Source: Elymus sibiricus (taxonomy: Eukaryota > Streptophyta > Magnoliopsida > Poales > Poaceae). From it: a stretch of 64,000 bases of DNA. Numbering within the stretch: position 1 is the first letter of the stretch; every line of letters starts with the position of its first letter. The position numbers were made by a program, and so were the translations under genes. The stretch is from positions 29,810,781 to 29,874,780 of the forward strand of contig CM077664.1 of assembly GCA_039707655.1 (NCBI GenBank), read 5' to 3'. Under the pieces are notes generated by a model that ran no database searches, had not been told where the DNA came from, and saw nothing but the letters and a program-made list of their open reading frames with translations. Positions 58,738-64,000 of this stretch are shown piece after piece.

Positions 58738-58994
58738 TTAGAAAAAATACAAAAATTAGAAACAGCCGAGGGGACCCACGAGGTGCACGCGAGGCACCAG
58801 GGCGCACCACCCCCCAGGCGCGCCCTGGTGGCTCGTGGGCCCCTCGTGAGCCTTCCCGACTCCGTTTTCTTCTGGATTACTTGTTTTGCAAGATAAAATG
58901 TCTTTATATATACTCCCGGACGTTTCGACCACCGTATCACAGAAATCTCCTCTATTCTTGTTTCGTGCTATTTTTCTGACTGATCTAGATCGCT
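58738..58994 (+). promoter_or_regulatory. LTR-like internal promoter module before the extra ORF
   Basis: A GC-rich stem CACCAGGGCGC...GGCGCGCCCTGGTG around a C run (58795-58830), then TTTATATATA (58913-58922), then a short leader to the ATG at 58995. The same order (A-rich stretch, GC stem with homopolymer run, TATA) occurs in the gypsy E LTRs and in the solo LTR at 59604-59693. Promoter function is inferred from this resemblance. Confidence 0.5.
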
Positions 58995-61081
58995 ATGGCT
59001 CCAGCAAGCTCTTCCAAGGACAAGTTCTATGAGAAGGTCATCAACCCCTACCTACCGGAGGTGATGAAACACCCTCAAGCCATCGAGATGCGTGAGGGCG
59101 TGCTTCACATCCAGGATGTTCAAGGACCCAAGAAGACCGGGAGCGTGGAGTCCAGGCTCAAAGCGGTGGAGCAGAAGATCTTCAAGTGCCAAGGGATGGT
59201 AGAACGTGGACTCAGTGCCAACCACTCCATGATCACGGAATTCACCCGCGATCACAAGGTGGATGGCCAATCGATGGGGGACATCATCTTCAAGCTCAAT
59301 GAACGAATTGACTATTGATACGTCTCCAACGTATCTATAATTTTTGATTGTTCCATGCTGTTATATTATCAATCTTGGATGTTTTTATAAGCATTTACAG
59401 CAATTATATATCATTTTTGGAGACTAACCTATTAACTTAGTGCCCAGTGCCAGTTGCTGTTTTCTGCCCTGTTTTTGTTTTACAGAAAATCAATACCAAA
59501 CCAAGTCCAAATGCCACGAAACTTTTTGGAGATTTTTTATTGGCCAAGATAAACACTAGAAGCTTCGGGAGAGGGCCAGAAGACCCAGGAGGTGGCCACG
59601 AGCCACCAGGGCGCACCTGGGGGGGGGCAGGCGCGCCCTGGTGCCTCGTGGGCCCTCCTTTGCCCCGTTTGACCTAATTCGAGCACTATAAATTCAGAAA
59701 AAATCAGAAACCCTCACGGGAGTCCACGAAATACTTTTTCCGCCGCCGCAAGTTTCTGTTCCAGAGAGATCCCATCTGGAGGCCTTCTCCGGTACTCCGC
59801 CGGAGGGGAAATCGATCACGGAGGGGCTCTATATCAACCTTGCTATCCTTCCGATGATGCGTGAGTAGTTTACCACAGACCTTCGGGTCCATAGTTAGTA
59901 GCTAGATGGCTTCTTCTCTCTTTTTGATCTTCAATACAATGTTCTCCTCGATATTCTTGGAGTTATATCCGATGTAATCACTTTTTGCGGTGTGTTTGTT
60001 GGGATCCGATGAATTGTGAGTTTATGATCAGATTATCCATGAATATATTTGAGTCTTTGCTGCACTCTTTTATGCATGTTTATTATAGCCTCGTATTTCT
60101 TCTCCGATCTATTGATTTGGTTTGGCCAACTAAGTTGATTTATCTTGCCATGGGAAGAGATGCTTTGTAATGGGTTCGATCTTGCGGTGCTCAATCCCAG
60201 TGACAGAAAGGGACATGACACGTATGTATCATTGCTATTAAGGGTAAAAAGATGGGGTTTATTCATACGTGAGTTTATCTTGTCTACATCATGTCATCGT
60301 TCTTAAGGCATTACTCCGTTCTTTTATGGACTTAATACACTAGATGCATGCTGGATAGCGGTCGATGTGTGGAGTAATAGTAGTAGATGCAGGCAGGAGT
60401 CGGTCTACTTGTATTGGACGTGATGCCTATATACATGATCATTGCCTTGGATATTGTCATGATTATTTGCTTTTCTATTAATTGCCCAACAGTAATTTGT
60501 CTACCCACCGTATGCTATTTTCTTGATAGAAGCCTCTAGTGAAAACTATGGCCCCCGGGTCTATCTAAATCATATTACTAAAACCCTAAAAATATTGCTG
60601 CCATTTCCTTTTATTTATTTTATTTTGTATTTTTGTTTCAATCTATCATTCTATCACATACAATTTAATCTTGCAATTTACCGCCGAGGGATTGACAACC
60701 CCTCGTTTGCGTTGGGTGCAAGGGTTTGTTGTTTGTGTGCAGGTACTGCTAACGAGGTGTTGTGTGATTCTCCAACTGGTTCGATAACCTTGGTTTCATA
60801 ACTGAGGGAAATACTTATCTCTACTGTGCTAAATCATCCCTTCCTCTTCGGGGATAATACCAACGCAAGCTACAAGTAGCAACTATCTCCAAGGCCAAAT
60901 CTATGATCTTCAAAACCAAAATTTTGAGTATGAGGCAAAATTCAAAGGTATGAGTTTAGCTGCAAGTTTCAGGACTCCGGAGACTCGTTCATCTTTTTAT
61001 GATGGGGAACCTGTGCCATGGAAGCTGGAGGACAAGCCCACCACTTCATCACCACCACCATCACCGAAGAAGGAAACTTGA
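58995..61081 (+). pseudogene. Extra ORF after gypsy pol (coiled-coil protein), split by a solo LTR
   Basis: Starts ATG 58995 (MAPASSSKDKFYEKVINPYL). Codons run to 59315 (ending NERIDY), are interrupted by the solo LTR, and resume in the same frame at 60887 (LQGQIYDLQNQNFEYEAKF) to TGA 61079-61081. Together they would give 171 residues without other lesions. Residues about 50-130 have heptad-like spacing (ESRLKAVEQKIF, IIFKLNERIDYLQGQI), suggesting a coiled coil. The tail is Ser/Pro/Lys-rich. The position matches the env-like or additional ORF of Athila-type elements, but there is no signal peptide or membrane segment. Function unknown. Confidence 0.75.
59316..60881 (+). repeat. Solo LTR of another Athila-like gypsy family
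   Basis: 1,566 bp, opening TGATACGTCTCCAACGTATC and ending AAGTAGCA, with 5-bp duplication ACTAT at 59311-59315 and 60882-60886. It has no internal coding region. It carries the GC stem (59604-59643) and TATAAAT (59687-59693). The start is of the Fatima/Sabrina type as I remember it; the family name is tentative. A solo LTR arises by recombination between the two LTRs of a full element. Confidence 0.93.
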
Positions 61082-62632
61082 GTACATGGGTATGGGCACC
61101 CCCCTTCGCTTGTGCCAAGCTTGGGGGAGGTGCCCCGGTATCGTATCACCATCACTTTTGCTATCTTTACCTATTTTTAGTTCGATCCTTAGTGATTTCG
61201 TGATTTAGTTGAATAAAATTTTAGTATGATCTATTTTCGAGTGCTAGTTTCGTGATCTATCTATCTATGTAATTGAGTTTAGAGTTATATAATAAAGAGT
61301 AGTTTGAGTTTTTGCTTCTTTACTTTTATGTTTCAATCCTAGCAATGAAAATAATGAAAAAGATCATATGCTAATCTTATGGAAAGTAATGACATTACAT
61401 AAAGAAAAGTATAAGTGGTAAAATTTATTGGAAGTTAACAAGCATAGCATTAGTCAATGATGCAATTCATGAAAAAATTAATAGGGAAGAGAAGATTCAC
61501 AAGCAAATACACTATCTTGGACATCTTTTATGATTGTGAGCCCCCATTAAGTATTTTATGTCAAATTGTTGACGTTGGACAAGGAAGACAACGTAATGAA
61601 TCATGTTTGCTTATATTCACATAGAAGCTATATTGTCCTAGATCCTTCAACATGTGGTGCTTGCCCAATATCTTTGCTAGCCAAAAATCCACACCAAGTA
61701 GAGATACTACTTGTGCATCCAAAAGCCTTAAACCTAGTTTCATGTCATGAGAGTCCACTATATCTACCTATGGATTGAATAAGATCCTTCAAGTAAGTTG
61801 TCATCGGTGCATAAAGCAATAAAAATTGCCTCTAAATGTGTATGAACTTTTATTGTAAGGGAAAATAAGTTTTGTACGAACTTGTGATGGTAAAGAAATA
61901 AAAGCGACAGACTGCATAATAAAGGTTGCTATCACAAGGGGCAATATAAAGTGACGTTCCTTTGCATTAAGAGCTTGTGCATCCAACAACAAAAAGTGCA
62001 TGACAACCTCTGCTTCCCTCTGTGAAGGGCCTATCTTATCCTTTTATGTATTTACTTTTTATGCAAGAGTCAATAGTGTTCTCCTCTATTCCTTTTTATT
62101 TTTCTCTTTTGTAAGCATCATGTGGTGCGGAAAGATCTAGGCACATATATCCAGTTGGATATGAGTGATCATGAGTTATTATTGTTGACATCACCCTTGA
62201 GGTGAATAAGTTGGGAGGTGAAATTATAAGCCCCTATCTTTCTTTGTGTCTGGCTGAAATATTTTGCTCCATATATATGTTGTGAGTGTTAGCAATCATA
62301 GAAGACTATATGATGGTTGAGTATGTGGACTTGGTAAAAAGCTCCTACATGAGACCCTTCCTGAAAATATGATGAATTGCAATTGCATTATTGACTGAGA
62401 ACATAGTTTGTTAGTTTTCAAGAAAGTTTATGCCTTATACTTCGTTGTTGTGATGAATTGTTACTTGCTCATGAGAAGTTTTATGATAATAAATATTGCT
62501 ATTATAATAATGATCATCATGATACTATGTCTGTATTTTGTTTTTATCGACACCTCTCTTTCTAAACATGTGGACATGATTATCGATATCGGCTTTCGCT
62601 TGAGGACAAGCGAGGTCTAAGCTTGGGGGAGT
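61082..62632 (+). other. Long 3' noncoding region of gypsy E
   Basis: AT-rich, without a plus-strand frame of note. A purine-tract-like AAGCTTGGGGGAGG lies at 61117-61130, and the functional copy AAGCTTGGGGGAG at 62619-62631 abuts the 3' LTR. Two minus-strand frames (61561-61758, 61801-62001) share the word LLDAQ, suggesting a local diverged duplication rather than genes. Confidence 0.65.
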
Positions 62633-64000
62633 TGATACGTCCATTTTGCATCATGTTTTACTACTGTTATTTATAGTGTTTTTAATCAATATAAAACTTT
62701 GTGGAGCAATTCTAATGCCTTTTCTCTCTTAATATGCAAGATTTACACAAGGAGGGAGATTGCCGGCAGCTGGAATTCTGGACCTGAAAAAGCTATGTCA
62801 GAGATACGTATTCTACACATCTCCAAATGAGCTGAAATTTCACGGAGATTTATTTTGGAATAAATAAAAAATATTGGAAGAAAGAAGTACCAGAGGGGGC
62901 CACCCAGGTGCCCACGAGGCACCAGGGGGCGCCACCCCCCCCCCCCAGGCGCGCCCTGGTGGCTTCTGGGGCCCCTGGCCAGCCTCCGGTGCCCATTTTC
63001 TGGTATATAAGCCCATTTGCCCTAGAAAAAAATAAGGAGAAGACTTTTGGGACGGAGCGCCGCCATCTCGAGGCGGAACTTAGGCAGGAGCACTTTTGCT
63101 CTCCGGCGGAGCGATTCCGCCGGGGATACTTCCCTCTAGGAGGGAGAAATCGGAGCCATCAACATCACCAACGATCCTCTCATCGTGGGAGGACCAATCT
63201 TCATCAACATCTTCACCAGCACCATCTCATCTCAAACTCTAGTTCATCTCTTGTATTCAACCTTTTTCTCAAAACCTCAGATTGGTACCTGTGGGTTGCT
63301 AGTAGTGTTGATTACATCTTGTAGTTGATGGTAGTTGGTTTATTTGGTGGAAGATTATATGTTCAGATCCAATATGCTATTCAATACCCCTCTGATCTTG
63401 AACATGAATATGGTTTGTGAGTAGTTACTTTTGTTCTTGAGGACATGGGAGAAGTCTTGTCATAAGTAATCATGTGAATTTGGTATTCGTTCGATATTTT
63501 GATGATATGTATGTTGTTGATTCTCTTAGTGGTGTCATGTGAACGTCGACTACATGACACTTCACCATCTTTGGGCCTAAGGGAATGCATTGTGGAGTAG
63601 TAATTAGATGATGGGTTGCTAGAGTGATAGAAGCTTAAACCCTAGCTTATGCGCTATTCCGTAAGGGGCTGATTTGGATCCATATGTTTAATGCTATGGT
63701 TAGAGTTATCTTAATTCTTCTTTCGTAGTTGCGGATGCTTGTGAGAGGGGGTAATCATAAGTGGGAGGCTTGTTCAAGTAAGAACAGCACCCAAGCACTG
63801 GTCCACCCACATATCAAATTATCAAAGTAGCGAACGTGAATCAAACAAACATGATGAAAGTGACTAGATGAAATTCCCATGTGTCCTCGAGAACGCTTTG
63901 CTTATTATAAGAGATCGTTCCGGCTTGTCCTTTGCTACAAAAAGGATTGGGCCACCTTGCTGCACTCTTTGTTACTATTGATACTTGTCACTTGTTACAA
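62633..64000 (+). repeat. 3' LTR of gypsy E (cut by window end)
   Basis: Partner of 41389-42893 with few differences. About 150 bp of it are missing beyond 64000. It contains the GC stem with its C run (62920-62961) and a TATATAAG near 63005, and retains 18 bp (about 63916) absent from the 5' LTR. Confidence 0.92.

Larger units (their letters stand above)
41389..64000 (+). mobile_element. Athila-like Ty3-gypsy element E (right end beyond window)
   Basis: 5' LTR 41389-42893 and 3' LTR from 62633, both opening TGATACGTCCATTTTGC. The primer-binding site TGGCGCCGTTGCCGGGGA, the domain order gag-PR-RT-RNase H-integrase, the extra ORF after pol and the long 3' noncoding zone fit the Athila lineage common in Triticeae. 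It is interrupted by a 10.9-kb CACTA (44161-55092) in gag and a solo LTR (59316-60881) in the extra ORF. Without these it would be roughly 10 kb. The left target bases are CCTTC (41384-41388); the right duplication is not visible. Confidence 0.92.

Noticed and set aside
61561..62001. Two minus-strand frames sharing LLDAQ in the gypsy 3' region
   Set aside because: Short, in different frames, in noncoding 3' DNA of the element. A diverged duplication is more likely than coding.

Overview
The window looks like gene-poor, retrotransposon-packed DNA from a Triticeae grass (wheat, Aegilops or barley relative). The reasons are a full Angela-type Ty1-copia element whose LTRs open TGTTGGAAATATGCCCTAG, Athila-like gypsy LTRs opening TGATACGTCC and TGATACGTCTCC, three CACTA transposons, and deep nesting with intact target-site duplications (TSDs). 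I found no bacterial features, tRNA, rRNA or CRISPR. Apart from fragments of two host genes, nearly everything identifiable is transposon-derived.

Layout. 1-614: the end of a CACTA element extending left of the window. It cuts the 3' part of a minus-strand coiled-coil NLR pseudogene (615-5813) with two NB-ARC regions, three in-frame stops, an hAT-type MITE in its first exon and a decayed DUF4283/zinc-knuckle retroelement remnant in its first intron. 7617-7726 plus 14100-14279: the last exons of an unrecognised minus-strand gene, split by a complete copia element (7727-14094, TSD AGGGT). From 14280 a short-LTR element begins. It hosts a Mutator-like foldback element (14557-16002) and an Ale/Hopscotch-like copia in reverse orientation (16121-30131, TSD CAAAT). 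That copia is itself split by the complete Angela element (18188-27236, TSD GATCC). 30137-32141 is GC-rich DNA of unknown family ending in an array of CCGGACATCCGG palindromes.

32142-41388: a third, older Angela/BARE-like copia carrying a small non-autonomous CACTA (36631-38111, TSD TCT). Its 3' LTR has lost about 1 kb and is interrupted at 41388 by an Athila-like gypsy element that runs past the window end (5' LTR 41389-42893, 3' LTR from 62633). The gypsy gag is interrupted by a 10.9-kb CACTA (44161-55092, TSD CCT) with TNPA-like and TNPD-like genes and a long hairpin upstream of TNPD. Downstream of pol the gypsy has an LTR-like promoter module and an extra coiled-coil ORF, split in frame by a solo LTR (59316-60881, TSD ACTAT).

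How the parts relate. The two TTTGCCGTCTG-type CACTAs share their outer termini, so the large one is a plausible source of transposase for the small one, although its present TNPD copy carries lesions. The retroelement polyproteins contain recognisable gag, protease, integrase, RT and RNase H domains, but all are damaged by stops, frameshifts or insertions. LTR pairs differ by roughly 2-3% in the left half (my hand counts) and by about 5% over the part of the third copia I compared, so the insertions look young to moderately old. The best candidates for unusual biology are the CACTA hairpin, the gypsy extra ORF with its own promoter-like module, the palindrome arrays, and the split unrecognised gene.
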